From: Salipiger aestuarii
Lineage (GTDB): Bacteria > Pseudomonadota > Alphaproteobacteria > Rhodobacterales > Rhodobacteraceae
Direction of reading: 5' to 3'
NCBI RefSeq assembly: GCF_003259905.1
Contig: NZ_QLMG01000008.1
Coordinates: 62,001 to 126,000 of the forward strand
DNA length: 64,000 nucleotides
Each line of letters starts with the position of its first letter. Positions within the stretch are counted from its first letter, which is position 1. Shown here in pieces: positions 17,037 to 26,189 of this stretch. Made by a program: the position numbers and the translations under genes. Below the pieces are notes generated by a model that made no database searches, was not told the DNA's origin, and saw only the letters and a list, made by a program, of their open reading frames with translations.

Positions 17037-18266
17037 ATGAAACCGACCCGCATCGCGGCCCTGATGGCCGCCACCGCGCTGACCGGCACGGCAGCCTTTG
17101 CCGATACCGAACTGAATGCGTTGTTCATGGCCCAGGCCGCCTATAGCGAGGAAGACATTCGCGCCATGACCGCGTCCTTCGAAGCGGCCAACCCCGACGT
17201 TTCCGTGACGCTGGAATTCGTCCCCTATGAGGGGCTGCACGACAAGACGGTGCTGTCCATGGGATCGGGCGGCGCCTATGACGTGGTGCTGTTCGACGTG
17301 ATCTGGCCCGCCGAATACGCCCGGAATGGCGTGCTGGTGGATGTCAGCGACAAGATCACCGACGAGATGACATCCGGCATCCTGCCCGGCGCCTGGACCA
17401 CGGTGGATTTTGATGGCGCCAGCTACGGGCTGCCGTGGATCCTGGACACGAAATACCTGTTCTACAACAAGGAAATGCTGGCCGAGGCGGGCGTCGATGC
17501 GCCCCCCGCCACCTGGGACGATCTGCGCGCCGCCGCGCAAAAGGTCAAGGATGCGGGCCTTGTGGAATACCCCATCGCCATGAGCTGGGCGCAGGCCGAG
17601 GCCGCCGTGTGCGATTACACCACCCTGCTGTCCGCTTATGGCGGTGATTTCATCACCGACGGCCAGCCCGCCTTTCAGACCGGCGGCGGGCTTGAGGCGC
17701 TGGAATACATGACCGCCAGCATCGAAGACGGCCTCACCAACCCCAACTCGCGCGAATTTCTCGAAGAAGACGTGCGCGCGGTGTTCCAGAATGGCGATGC
17801 CGCTTTTGCACTGAACTGGACCTATATGTACAATCTTGCCAACATGGGCGAAGACAGCGCCGTCGCGGGCAAGGTCGGCGTTGTGGCCGCGCCGGGCGTG
17901 TCGGGCGTGTCCGAACACAGCGCCGTCAACGGGTCGATGGGCCTGGGTATCACCAGCACATCCGAACACCCCGACGAGGCGTGGGACTACATCGTCCACA
18001 TGACCTCGCAGCCGGTGCAGAACGCCTATGCCAGGCTCAGCCTGCCGATCTGGGCATCCTCCTACAGCGACCCGGCCGTCACCGAAGGCCAGGAAGAGCT
18101 GATCGAGGCGGCGGGCAAGGGTCTTGCGGTGATGTATCCGCGCCCGATGACAGCGAACTATCAGGAAATGTCGATGGCGCTGCAACAAGGCATTCAAGAG
18201 GCGCTGCTGGGCATGGCCTCGCCCGCCGAAGCGCTGGAAGGCGCGGCTGAAAACAGCGGCCTGTAA
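17037..18266 (+). CDS. Sugar ABC transporter, periplasmic binding protein (family 1)
   Basis: A 409-residue solute-binding protein of the maltose/multiple-sugar class. A signal peptide ends near TAAFA (about 22). Typical phrases are FEAANPDVSVTLEFVPYEGL, YDVVLFDVIWPAEYARNGVL, YGLPWILDTKYLFYNKEML and AFALNWTYMYNLA. AGGAGAG precedes the ATG. It is the first gene of a six-gene operon that ends at 23046 and has both permeases, an ATPase, an SIS protein and a sugar kinase. Substrate is not readable from sequence. Confidence 0.92.
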   Translation: MKPTRIAALMAATALTGTAAFADTELNALFMAQAAYSEEDIRAMTASFEAANPDVSVTLEFVPYEGLHDKTVLSMGSGGAYDVVLFDVIWPAEYARNGVLVDVSDKITDEMTSGILPGAWTTVDFDGASYGLPWILDTKYLFYNKEMLAEAGVDAPPATWDDLRAAAQKVKDAGLVEYPIAMSWAQAEAAVCDYTTLLSAYGGDFITDGQPAFQTGGGLEALEYMTASIEDGLTNPNSREFLEEDVRAVFQNGDAAFALNWTYMYNLANMGEDSAVAGKVGVVAAPGVSGVSEHSAVNGSMGLGITSTSEHPDEAWDYIVHMTSQPVQNAYARLSLPIWASSYSDPAVTEGQEELIEAAGKGLAVMYPRPMTANYQEMSMALQQGIQEALLGMASPAEALEGAAENSGL

Positions 18267-18324
18267 ACCGCGCGGGGCGGTGCCGGTGTGGCCCCGCCTC
18301 GCCCAAGCCCCCGGGACCGTCACG

Positions 18325-19209
18325 ATGTTCACCGACCGCCTTACCTTGCGGGCATGGGTTCTCATGCTGCCGCTGCTCGTTGTGATGCTGGCCGTCATCG
18401 GCTGGCCGCTGGCCGATACGGTGCGCCTGTCGTTCACCGATGCGCGGCTGGTCGGCACCGGCGGCGCCTTTGTCGGGGTCGAGAATTACACCGGGATGCT
18501 GGGCAGCCGGAACTTTCGCAAGGCGCTGGTGGCGACGCTGACCTTTTCGGTCTGGTCGGTCGCGGCGGAACTGTGCCTTGGCGTGCTGGTGGGGCTGTTG
18601 CTCAACCAGCGGTTCTACGGGAGGGCGCTGTTGCGGGCGCTGATGATCCTGCCCTGGGCGCTGCCAACGGTGGTGAACGCGACGCTGTGGCGGCTGATCT
18701 ACAACCCCGAATACGGCGCGCTGAACGCGGCGCTGACGCAACTGGGCCTTGCGGACAGTTATCAAAGCTGGCTGGGCCAGCCGGGCACCGCGATGGGCGC
18801 GCTGATCGTGGCGGATGTGTGGAAGAATTTCCCGCTGGTGGCGCTGATCGCGCTGGCGGCGTTGCAGGCGGTGCCGCGCGACATTCAGGCGGCGGCGACA
18901 TCGGACGGGGCGAACGCCTGGCAACGGTTCCGCCATGTGACGCTGCCCTATCTTGTCGGTCCGCTGATGGTGGCGCTGGTGCTGCGCACGATCGAGGCGT
19001 TCAAGGTGTTCGACCTGATCTGGATCATGACGCGCGGCGGGCCGGCCAATTCCACCCGGTCGCTGTCGCTGCTGGTCTATCAGGAGGCGTTCGCCTTTCA
19101 GCGCGCCGGGTCGGGGGCGTCGCTGGCGCTTGTCATAACGCTTATCATCACCGTGCTGGCGGGGGCCTATCTTGCGTTGATGCGCCGCGCGGCCGGGCAG
19201 GGGGGCTGA
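18325..19209 (+). CDS. Sugar ABC transporter permease, MalF/UgpA type
   Basis: A 294-residue inner-membrane permease with about six helices (first at 12-32, PLLVVMLAVIGWPLADTV) and the cytoplasmic EAA loop seen as IQAAATSDGANAWQRFRHVTLP, here shortened by family numbering to its AATSDGANAWQRF core. That loop docks on the ATPase. A GTG at 18280 would add 15 residues of unlikely sequence, so the ATG at 18325 is used. It lies 58 bases after the binding protein and three bases before the second permease. Confidence 0.9.
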   Translation: MFTDRLTLRAWVLMLPLLVVMLAVIGWPLADTVRLSFTDARLVGTGGAFVGVENYTGMLGSRNFRKALVATLTFSVWSVAAELCLGVLVGLLLNQRFYGRALLRALMILPWALPTVVNATLWRLIYNPEYGALNAALTQLGLADSYQSWLGQPGTAMGALIVADVWKNFPLVALIALAALQAVPRDIQAAATSDGANAWQRFRHVTLPYLVGPLMVALVLRTIEAFKVFDLIWIMTRGGPANSTRSLSLLVYQEAFAFQRAGSGASLALVITLIITVLAGAYLALMRRAAGQGG

Positions 19210-19212
19210 GCC

Positions 19213-20049
19213 ATGGAACACCGATCCCTCGGGTTCGCGATCTTCGTGCACGTCGCCGCGCTGGGTGTCGCGCTGACGGTGCTGGCGCCGCTGGGCTGGC
19301 TGTTCGTGATGAGCGTCTCATCCCCCGCAGACCTGTCGGCCAAGCCGCTGCACTGGTGGCCCGACAGCATCGACCTGTCGCGCTATCGCCAGTTGCTGAC
19401 CCCCGAAACCGGGGCGGCGTTTCTGGCATCGCTGCGCAACAGCATCGAAGTGGCGGCCATGGCGACGCTGGGCGCGCTGCTGGTGGGCATCCCGGCGGGT
19501 TGGGCCGCGTCGCGCAACCCGAAACTGGGCTGGACGCTGGGCGCGGTCATCGCGACCTACATGCTGCCGCCCGTGGCGCTTTCGGTGCCGCTGTACCTGA
19601 TCCTGGCGAAACTGGGCCTGCTGAACAACGTTTTCGGGCTGGCGCTGGTGTATCTCAGCATCCTTGCGCCGTTCGTGACATGGCTGCTCAAGGCCGGGTT
19701 CGACCCGATCCCGCGCGACCTGGAACAGGCGGCGGCCATCGACGGGGCCAACCTGTGGCAGTTGCTGCGCATCGTCATCCTGCCGCTGGCGTTGCCGGTG
19801 GTTGCGACGGCGCTGATATTCGCCTTTCTGCTGGCCTGGGATGAATTTTTCTACGGGCTGCTCTTCACGTCCAACCAGGACGCCAAGACGCTGTCCGTCG
19901 CCATCGCGGATCTCGCGGGGGGGCGGGTGTCCGACTATGGGCTGATCGCGACCGCCGGGGTGATTGCCGCCCTGCCGCCGGTCGCGGTTGGCCTGCTCAT
20001 GCAACGCGCCCTGATTTCGGGGCTGACCAACGGAGGTGTCAAGGGATGA
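19213..20049 (+). CDS. Sugar ABC transporter permease, MalG/UgpE type
   Basis: A 278-residue partner permease with six predicted helices. The EAA motif is visible as LEQAAAIDGANLWQLLRIVI, and the preceding YLSILAPFVTWLLKAGF fits the MalG group. It is followed without a gap by the SIS gene (ATGA overlap at 20046), so transport and catabolism are coupled. It acts in the inner membrane with the 18325 permease and the 21973 ATPase. Confidence 0.91.
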   Translation: MEHRSLGFAIFVHVAALGVALTVLAPLGWLFVMSVSSPADLSAKPLHWWPDSIDLSRYRQLLTPETGAAFLASLRNSIEVAAMATLGALLVGIPAGWAASRNPKLGWTLGAVIATYMLPPVALSVPLYLILAKLGLLNNVFGLALVYLSILAPFVTWLLKAGFDPIPRDLEQAAAIDGANLWQLLRIVILPLALPVVATALIFAFLLAWDEFFYGLLFTSNQDAKTLSVAIADLAGGRVSDYGLIATAGVIAALPPVAVGLLMQRALISGLTNGGVKG

Positions 20050-21065
20050 CGCTTGTACTGTCCACCCCGCCCGAAAAGCTGCAACCGCTGTACGATGAAA
20101 TGGCCCGGCAGATGCGCGACAGCCGCGACAGCATTGCCGGCAACGCCGACCGCGCCGCGCAGATCGCCGACACGATCCGCGCCAACGGGCGGCTGGTGCT
20201 GCTGGGGATGGGCGGCTCGCACGCGGTGGGGCGCATTCTTGAACCGTGCTACCGGGCGCTCGGCATCGACGCGGTGGCGCTGCCGTTGTCCGAACAGCTG
20301 GACAAGCCGCTGCCGCTGGACGGGCGCAGCGTTATCGTCACCTCGCAAAGCGGTGAAAGCGCCGAGGTGCTGCGCTGGTTCCGCGAAGGTCTGGCCCCCG
20401 CGGATGCCTTTGCCCTGACGATGGAGAGCGACTCGACGCTGGCCGGTCTCGCGCCCTGCCTGATCGGGGCGGGCGGGTCGGAAAAGCCATTCGCCGCGAC
20501 GCGCTCGCTGACCGTGACACTGGCGCTGCACGCCGCGGTGCTGGCCGAACTGGGCGCGGATCTGGGCGAGGTGCTGGCGGTGATGGACGCCCCCGTACCC
20601 GACATCGGCGCGGCGGTGCAACACCTGGCCATGGCGCGTTGCCTTGTCGCGTCGGGGCGCACCGCGCAGGGCGTGGCCGAGGCCATCGCGCTGGGGCTGA
20701 CCGAACTGTCGCGCCTGCCGTGCTTTGCGCTGGAAGGCGGGCAGTTGCGCCACGGTCCCGTGGAAATGCTGGGCGCGGATGTGGGGGTCATCATGTTCCG
20801 CGACGCGGACGCATCGGCCCGCCATGTCACCAGCCTTGCGCAATTCGTGCTAAGCTCCAGCGCCTCGCCGGTGGTGGTGTTCGATGCCTCGGGGCTGGCG
20901 CCGATCCCCGGCGCTGCCACGGTGTCCTGCCCGCAGGCGGGCGGTCTTGCGGGCGCGGTGGCGCTGTTGCCCGCCGCGCAAAGGTTCATGGTGGATTTCG
21001 CCGCCGCGCGCCTGCCGGATGCGGGCACGCCGATCCGCTGCACCAAGGTCACGACGGTCGAATGA
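20046..21065 (+). CDS. SIS-domain sugar isomerase/deglycase
   Basis: A 339-residue protein with two SIS folds. The first holds GRLVLLGMGGSHAVGR and VIVTSQSGESAEVLRWF, the usual phosphosugar-binding serines. The second has FALEGGQLRHGPVEML, similar to the RHGP loop of GlmS isomerase domains and of fructosamine deglycases (FrlB). Such proteins split or rearrange phosphorylated amino sugars or Amadori compounds. Pairing with a PfkB kinase and ABC transporter makes a kinase-deglycase route plausible. GlmS itself is excluded because the glutamine amidotransferase domain is missing. Confidence 0.85.
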   Translation: MTLVLSTPPEKLQPLYDEMARQMRDSRDSIAGNADRAAQIADTIRANGRLVLLGMGGSHAVGRILEPCYRALGIDAVALPLSEQLDKPLPLDGRSVIVTSQSGESAEVLRWFREGLAPADAFALTMESDSTLAGLAPCLIGAGGSEKPFAATRSLTVTLALHAAVLAELGADLGEVLAVMDAPVPDIGAAVQHLAMARCLVASGRTAQGVAEAIALGLTELSRLPCFALEGGQLRHGPVEMLGADVGVIMFRDADASARHVTSLAQFVLSSSASPVVVFDASGLAPIPGAATVSCPQAGGLAGAVALLPAAQRFMVDFAAARLPDAGTPIRCTKVTTVE

Positions 21066-21976
21066 TGCGCCCGCTTGCCACCGTCGGAAACGTCAACGTC
21101 GACCTGATCCTGGGACCGCTTGCGCCCTGGCCCCAACCGGGGACCGAGGCGCTGTGCCCGCAGGATGACACCCGAATCGGAGGGGCCGCGGGCAATGCGG
21201 CGCTGGCCTGGCAGGCGATGGGCGTGCCGTTCCAGATCGGGGCCTCTACCGGCAGCGACATGTATGGCGACTGGCTGCGCGCCGGGTTCGGCGACATGGC
21301 CGCGCGCTGGCCCCGCGCGCCGGGGCGCACCACGCTGTCGGTCGGGGTGACGCACCCGGACGGCGAGCGCACGTTCCTGACGACCGCTGGCCACCTGCCC
21401 GGATTGTCCTGGCGAGATGTGGAGCGGCAGATCGACTGGCCCGCGTTGGCGGGGGGGCGGTTGCTGCTGTGCGGCTGTTTTCTGTCGCCCGGACTTGCCG
21501 CCGGCTACGACGCGCTGTTCGACCGCTGCGCCGCCCACGGCATCGGCGTGGCGCTGGACACCGGCTGGCCGCTGGACGGCTGGAGCGCCCCGACCCGCCT
21601 GACCACCCTGACCTGGGTCGCGCGCAGCGAAATCCTGCTGCTCAACGAGATCGAGGCGATGCATCTCAGCGGTGCCGCGGATGTCGATACCGCGCTTGAG
21701 GCCCTCGCCGCGCACATGCCCGACGGCGGCATCGCGGCGATCAAGCGCGGACCCCTGGGCGCCATCGCGATGCACCGGGGGCGGCGGTACGGCGCGGCTG
21801 CCCCTCCCGTGACGGTGATCGACACGATCGGCGCGGGCGACATCTTCAACGCCGCGTTTCTGGCTGAACTGGCACAGGGCGACGTGGCGACGGCGCTGGC
21901 GCGGGCCACCCGCATCGCGTCGCGCGCCGTATCGACCCACCCCCGCCAGTACCTGCGACAGGAGACACCGGCATGA
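21062..21976 (+). CDS. PfkB-family carbohydrate kinase
   Basis: A 304-residue ribokinase-fold kinase that phosphorylates a sugar with ATP. N-terminal GNVNVDLILGPLAPWP and GGAAGNAALAWQAMG and the C-terminal signature DTIGAGDIFNAAFLAEL (catalytic Asp in GAGD) are present. Its start overlaps the SIS stop and its stop overlaps the ATPase start, so it is tightly coupled. In Frl-type pathways the FrlD kinase of this family phosphorylates fructosamines before the SIS deglycase acts; that is the working suggestion here, not established. Confidence 0.9.
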   Translation: MMRPLATVGNVNVDLILGPLAPWPQPGTEALCPQDDTRIGGAAGNAALAWQAMGVPFQIGASTGSDMYGDWLRAGFGDMAARWPRAPGRTTLSVGVTHPDGERTFLTTAGHLPGLSWRDVERQIDWPALAGGRLLLCGCFLSPGLAAGYDALFDRCAAHGIGVALDTGWPLDGWSAPTRLTTLTWVARSEILLLNEIEAMHLSGAADVDTALEALAAHMPDGGIAAIKRGPLGAIAMHRGRRYGAAAPPVTVIDTIGAGDIFNAAFLAELAQGDVATALARATRIASRAVSTHPRQYLRQETPA

Positions 21977-23046
21977 GCACGCTGGACATTCGCGGCATCA
22001 CCAAATCCTTCGGCACGACGCAAACGCTGAAAGGCATCGACCTGACGCTGGAGCAGGGCGAATTTCTGGTGCTGCTGGGGGCGTCCGGCTGCGGCAAGTC
22101 CACCTTGCTCGGCATGATCTCGGGGCTGGGCACGCCGACGTCGGGCGACATCGTGCTGGACGGGCGGTCCCTGAACGGCGTCCACCCCAAGGACCGCGAC
22201 ATCGCGATGGTGTTCCAGAGCTATGCCCTGTATCCCAACCTGTCCGTTGCGCGCAACATCGGCTTTGGGCTGGAAATGCGCGGCGCGCCACGGGCGGCGC
22301 GCGAGGCAGCGGTGCAGGACACGGCGCGGGTTCTCAAGATCGACCACCTGCTGGATCGCAAGCCGGGCGATCTTTCGGGCGGGCAGCGTCAGCGGGTTGC
22401 CATCGGGCGCGCGCTGGTCCGCAAGCCCCGGCTGTTCCTGTTCGACGAGCCGCTGAGCAATCTGGATGCCAAGCTGCGCATGGAAATGCGCAGCGAGCTG
22501 AAGCGTCTGCATCAGACGCTGGGGGTCACGGTGGTGTACGTCACCCATGACCAGATCGAGGCGATGACGCTGGCAAGCCGCATCGCTGTGATGCAGGGCG
22601 GGCGCATCGAACAACTGGGCACGCCCGAAGACATCTACGACCGGCCCGCCACGCGCTTCGTGGCCGAGTTCATGGGCGCGCCGCCGATGAACATGCTGCC
22701 CGCGACGCCGGTGCCGGGGGGGCTTGCGCTGGACGGGACCGATGCGGTGCTGCCCTGCACCTCCGCCGCGCCGCTGCTGATCGGCCTGCGCCCCGAGGCG
22801 CTGAAGCTGGCGCCGGCGGCGGGTGCCATGGCTGTGTCGGGCACCGTGGATCTGGTGGAACTGACCGGACCCGAACGCATCGTGACGGTCGATCTGGGCG
22901 CCCGCACCATCGCCGCCACCCTTCCCGCCGATCAGCGCGTCGGGCGGGGGCAGCCGGTGACGCTGTACACCGATCCGGCGCGGGCATCGGCGTTCGATCC
23001 CGACAGCGGGCGGCGCGTCACGCTCGCCCCGGTTGTGACGGGCTGA
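21973..23046 (+). CDS. Sugar ABC transporter ATPase, UgpC/MalK type
   Basis: A 357-residue ATPase with Walker A (GASGCGKSTLL), Q-loop MVFQSYALYPNLSV, signature LSGGQRQRVAIGRAL, Walker B LFLFDEPLSNLDAKL and the H-switch VTHDQIEAM. The C-terminal ~120 residues form the TOBE/MalK regulatory domain. It ends the sugar operon that began at 17037. MalK-like ATPases can serve several sugar permeases, but tight coupling here points to this one. Confidence 0.93.
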   Translation: MSTLDIRGITKSFGTTQTLKGIDLTLEQGEFLVLLGASGCGKSTLLGMISGLGTPTSGDIVLDGRSLNGVHPKDRDIAMVFQSYALYPNLSVARNIGFGLEMRGAPRAAREAAVQDTARVLKIDHLLDRKPGDLSGGQRQRVAIGRALVRKPRLFLFDEPLSNLDAKLRMEMRSELKRLHQTLGVTVVYVTHDQIEAMTLASRIAVMQGGRIEQLGTPEDIYDRPATRFVAEFMGAPPMNMLPATPVPGGLALDGTDAVLPCTSAAPLLIGLRPEALKLAPAAGAMAVSGTVDLVELTGPERIVTVDLGARTIAATLPADQRVGRGQPVTLYTDPARASAFDPDSGRRVTLAPVVTG

Positions 23047-23140
23047 TCGAATTGCACAGCAAATAGGCAATCACACCGGTCGCCTGCCCAAATCCCCCGT
23101 GTCAGCACGCATCCGCGCTGTCCAAAGCGCCCCGTTTCAA

Positions 23141-23152
23141 TTGTATATGCAA
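23141..23152 (+). promoter_or_regulatory. Candidate HutC operator upstream of the hut transporter
   Basis: TTGTATATGCAA is a near-perfect palindrome (10 of 12 positions) 75 bases before the ATG of the binding protein. It resembles the TGTATATACA core bound by HutC in pseudomonads. A related site lies between hutI and hutF. Confidence 0.6.
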
Positions 23153-23227
23153 ATGGACCGGGGCGCCTATGGCCGGGTCGATACGTCGCAAGCCAAGGCC
23201 CCCGAAGGGCCGCACAGGGAGTTTGAC

Positions 23228-24049
23228 ATGCGCAGACAGCTTATCGCCGCCGCCACCGGCGCGGCCCTCTTTGCTTCGGCCATGGCCGCCAACGCCCAGG
23301 ACGCGCTGGACCGCGTCATGGACGCGGGCGTGCTGAAGGTCGGCACCGAAACCGCCTTTGCCCCGTTCGATTTCATCGACGCAGGGGAACACACCGGCCT
23401 GAACCTGGATGTGTTCGAGGAAATCGGCAAGGACATGGGTGTCGAGATCGAATGGATCACCCTTGACTGGACCGGCGTTCTGCCCGGCCTTGAAGCGGGC
23501 CGTTTCGATGTGGTCGCAGGCCCCGCCACCATCACCGCCGATCGCATGCAGCGTTACCGCTTTTCGTCGCCCATTGCCGAGGCGACCGTGGCGATCCTGG
23601 CCTGCGCCGATTGCGACATCGAAACCCCCGAAGACATCGCGGGCAAACCCGTCGGTGGCGCGACCGGCACCGCGCAGCTGGCTCAGCTGCGGGAATTCGC
23701 CGCAACGCTGGATACCCCGCCCACCAGCATCGGCGAATATGTGTCGTTCAACGAAAGCTACGCCGACATCGCCGCGGGACGCATCGTCGCCGTGGCCAAT
23801 TCTCTGCCCAACATCGCCTTTGTCGCCCAGCAGCGCCCCGAAGTGTTCAAGGTCGTGAAACCGGCCTTCGGCACGCCGGCCTATTTCGGCTATCCGGGCC
23901 GGATCGAGCCGGAGTACGCCACGCTGATGGACAAGATCGACGAGATCCTGCTGGCAATGAAGGCCGACGGCCGCATGGCGACGTTGCAGGAAAAATGGTT
24001 CGGCACGACCTTCGACATGCCCGACTACATCATCGAGCCCAAGATCTGA
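23228..24049 (+). CDS. Amino-acid ABC transporter binding protein, hut-linked
   Basis: A 273-residue family 3 periplasmic binding protein with a signal peptide ending near ANAQ. Phrases GVLKVGTETAFAPFDFID, GRFDVVAGPATITADRMQRY and LQEKWFGT are typical of polar amino-acid receptors. GGGAG precedes the ATG at 23228; a longer frame from 23099 covers the operator and is rejected. It heads an operon of two permeases, an ATPase and hutC, beside the hut enzymes, so histidine or urocanate is the probable ligand. Confidence 0.88.
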   Translation: MRRQLIAAATGAALFASAMAANAQDALDRVMDAGVLKVGTETAFAPFDFIDAGEHTGLNLDVFEEIGKDMGVEIEWITLDWTGVLPGLEAGRFDVVAGPATITADRMQRYRFSSPIAEATVAILACADCDIETPEDIAGKPVGGATGTAQLAQLREFAATLDTPPTSIGEYVSFNESYADIAAGRIVAVANSLPNIAFVAQQRPEVFKVVKPAFGTPAYFGYPGRIEPEYATLMDKIDEILLAMKADGRMATLQEKWFGTTFDMPDYIIEPKI

Positions 24050-24101
24050 TAGCCGCGGGGCGGCCCCGTGCCGTCCCGCCTGACCAAGGCCAAGGCCGCG
24101 C

Positions 24102-24746
24102 ATGACCTGGAAACTGTTTTCACTGCTGCTGGAGGCGTCGTTGATGACGATTCTGGTCAGCGCGGTGTCGATCCTGATGGGACTCGTCATGGCCATCGTG
24201 CTGTCGGGGCTGCGCATGTCGGGCAGCCGGGTGGCCGATGCCGGGGCGGGGGTGTTCATCAGCTTTTTCCGGGGGGTGCCGCTGCTGGTCCAGCTTTTGC
24301 TGATCTTCAACCTGCTGCCCGTCATCGGCATCACCCTGCCCAGCCTTGCCACCGCGATCATCGGCCTGTCGCTGTGCACCGCCGCCTATCAGGCGGAAAA
24401 CCTGCGCGGCGGGTTCGAGGGTGTCGCCCCCGGTCTGATCGAATCCGCCGAGATGGCCGGGTTTACCCGCATGCAGAGTTTCATCTATATCCGCACCCCC
24501 ATCGCGCTGCGCATGACCTTTCCGGCGCTGGTGAACGAGGCGATCCTGATCCTGAAGGCGTCCTCGCTGGTGTCGGTTGTGGGGCTGATCGAGTTGACCA
24601 AGATGGCGCAGAACCTGTCGGCCTCGACCTACCGGCCGCTGCCGATCTTTGCGGCCGCCGGGGTGATCTATCTGGCGATCAACCTCGTGGTCGCCGCCAT
24701 CGGTCAACGCGCGGAAAACGCGCTTCCGGGGTTGCCCGGCAAATGA
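24102..24746 (+). CDS. Amino-acid ABC transporter permease (HisQ/HisM type), first
   Basis: A 214-residue permease with about five membrane helices. The family phrases FFRGVPLLVQLLLIFNLLPV, AAYQAENLRGGFEGVAPG and ESAEMAGFTRMQSFIYI (EAA loop) are clear. It ends with an ATGA overlap to the second permease, so the two form a heterodimeric channel for the receptor at 23228. Confidence 0.9.
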   Translation: MTWKLFSLLLEASLMTILVSAVSILMGLVMAIVLSGLRMSGSRVADAGAGVFISFFRGVPLLVQLLLIFNLLPVIGITLPSLATAIIGLSLCTAAYQAENLRGGFEGVAPGLIESAEMAGFTRMQSFIYIRTPIALRMTFPALVNEAILILKASSLVSVVGLIELTKMAQNLSASTYRPLPIFAAAGVIYLAINLVVAAIGQRAENALPGLPGK

Positions 24747-25402
24747 GCTTCGATTTCGCCGTCATCCTCGCCAAGCTGCCGCAGATCCTGTCGGGGCTTG
24801 GCGTCACCATCCTGATCTGGGTCGGGGGCACGTTTGCCGCCGTGGTGCTGGGCTTTGTCGTCGCCACGCTGCGTCGTTTCGGGGGCCGGGGCATCGAGGT
24901 GATCCTGCGCGCGCCGATCGAGATCCTGCGCGGCACGCCGTTTCTGGTGCAGATCTTCCTGCTGTATTTCGGCGGCCCCTATATCGGGCTGCGGCTGGAC
25001 CCGTGGCTGGCCGGTCTGCTGGGCATTTCAATCTACGGGGCGGCCTATTACGCCGAGATCTTTCGCGCCGGGTTTCAATCGGTCCCCGTGGGCCATGTCG
25101 AGGCCGCCGAATGCGCCGGGCTGTCGCGCAACCAGATCATCACCGCGATCCTGCTGCCGGAAATGGCGCTGCTGGTGCTGCCCCCGGCGCTGAACATGTC
25201 GGTGATCCTGCTGAAGGAAACCGCGCTTTTGTCGCTGATCACCGTGCCCGAACTGACGATGACCGTGCAGGCCATCGGCTCTCAGCAATATGCCTTTGTG
25301 GAATCTCTGGTGATTTTGGCGCTGGTCTATTGGGCGCTGGTCGAGCTGGCCAACTGGCTGGGCCGGTACGCCGAACGCAACCTTTCGAAATTGAGCGCCT
25401 GA
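24743..25402 (+). CDS. Amino-acid ABC transporter permease (HisQ/HisM type), second
   Basis: A 219-residue permease of the same family, with EILRGTPFLVQIFLLYFGGP and the EAA loop HVEAAECAGLSRNQIITAIL. The ATG at 24743 lies in the stop of the first permease; a long frame starting upstream at 24068 is a shadow of it. One base separates its stop from the ATPase start. Confidence 0.9.
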   Translation: MSFDFAVILAKLPQILSGLGVTILIWVGGTFAAVVLGFVVATLRRFGGRGIEVILRAPIEILRGTPFLVQIFLLYFGGPYIGLRLDPWLAGLLGISIYGAAYYAEIFRAGFQSVPVGHVEAAECAGLSRNQIITAILLPEMALLVLPPALNMSVILLKETALLSLITVPELTMTVQAIGSQQYAFVESLVILALVYWALVELANWLGRYAERNLSKLSA

Positions 25403-25403
25403 C

Positions 25404-26189
25404 ATGACCGACCCCGCCATCAACGTATCTCACGTTTCCAAGCAGTTCGGCGAAACGCAGGTGCTGCGCGACATCTCCATGCAGGTCGAGGCGGGCAAGG
25501 TGTCCTGCCTGATCGGCCCGTCCGGGTCGGGCAAGTCGACGCTGCTGCGTTGCATGGCGTTTCTGGAACAGGCGACCTCTGGCAGCATCCATATCGAGGG
25601 CGAACCGCTCGGGTTCACCGACGGGCCCCAGCGCCGCCGCCAGTCCCCGGCCGAGCTGCGCCGCGTGCGGTCCAGGATCGGCATGGTGTTCCAGCAGTTC
25701 AACCTGTGGCCGCATATGACCGCGCTGGGGAATGTCGCCATCGCCCTGCGCAAGGTGCGCGGCATGTCACGCTCCGACGCCGAAGACCGCGCCATGGCGC
25801 AACTGGACAAGGTCGGCCTGAAGGAGCGCGCGCATCACTACCCCGCGCAGCTTTCGGGCGGCCAGCAGCAGCGCGTCGCCATCGCGCGCGCTCTGGCGCT
25901 GGACCCGACGATCATGCTGTTCGACGAGCCCACATCCGCGCTTGACCCCGAGTTGACGGGCGAGGTGCTGAATGTGATGCGCCAGCTTGCGTCCGAGGGC
26001 ATGACCATGGTCGTGGTCACGCATGAAATCGGTTTTGCCGCATCGGTCGGCAACCGGATCGCGTTTCTGGATGGCGGCAGGCTGCTGTTTCACGACACCC
26101 CGCAGGCGGTTTTCGCCGCCCCGCGCGAGCCGCGGCTGGAGCAATTCCTCGACACTTACCTTGACCGCGGCGCGTCCATGCTGAAATGA
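25404..26189 (+). CDS. Amino-acid ABC transporter ATPase (HisP/GlnQ type)
   Basis: A 261-residue ATPase with Walker A GPSGSGKSTLLR, Q-loop MVFQQFNLWPHMTALGNV, signature LSGGQQQRVAIARAL, Walker B IMLFDEPTSALDPEL and switch VTHEIGFA. The FNLWPHMT phrase marks the polar amino-acid subfamily. Its stop overlaps the hutC start by ATGA, placing the transporter under the same transcript as the hut repressor. Confidence 0.93.
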   Translation: MTDPAINVSHVSKQFGETQVLRDISMQVEAGKVSCLIGPSGSGKSTLLRCMAFLEQATSGSIHIEGEPLGFTDGPQRRRQSPAELRRVRSRIGMVFQQFNLWPHMTALGNVAIALRKVRGMSRSDAEDRAMAQLDKVGLKERAHHYPAQLSGGQQQRVAIARALALDPTIMLFDEPTSALDPELTGEVLNVMRQLASEGMTMVVVTHEIGFAASVGNRIAFLDGGRLLFHDTPQAVFAAPREPRLEQFLDTYLDRGASMLK

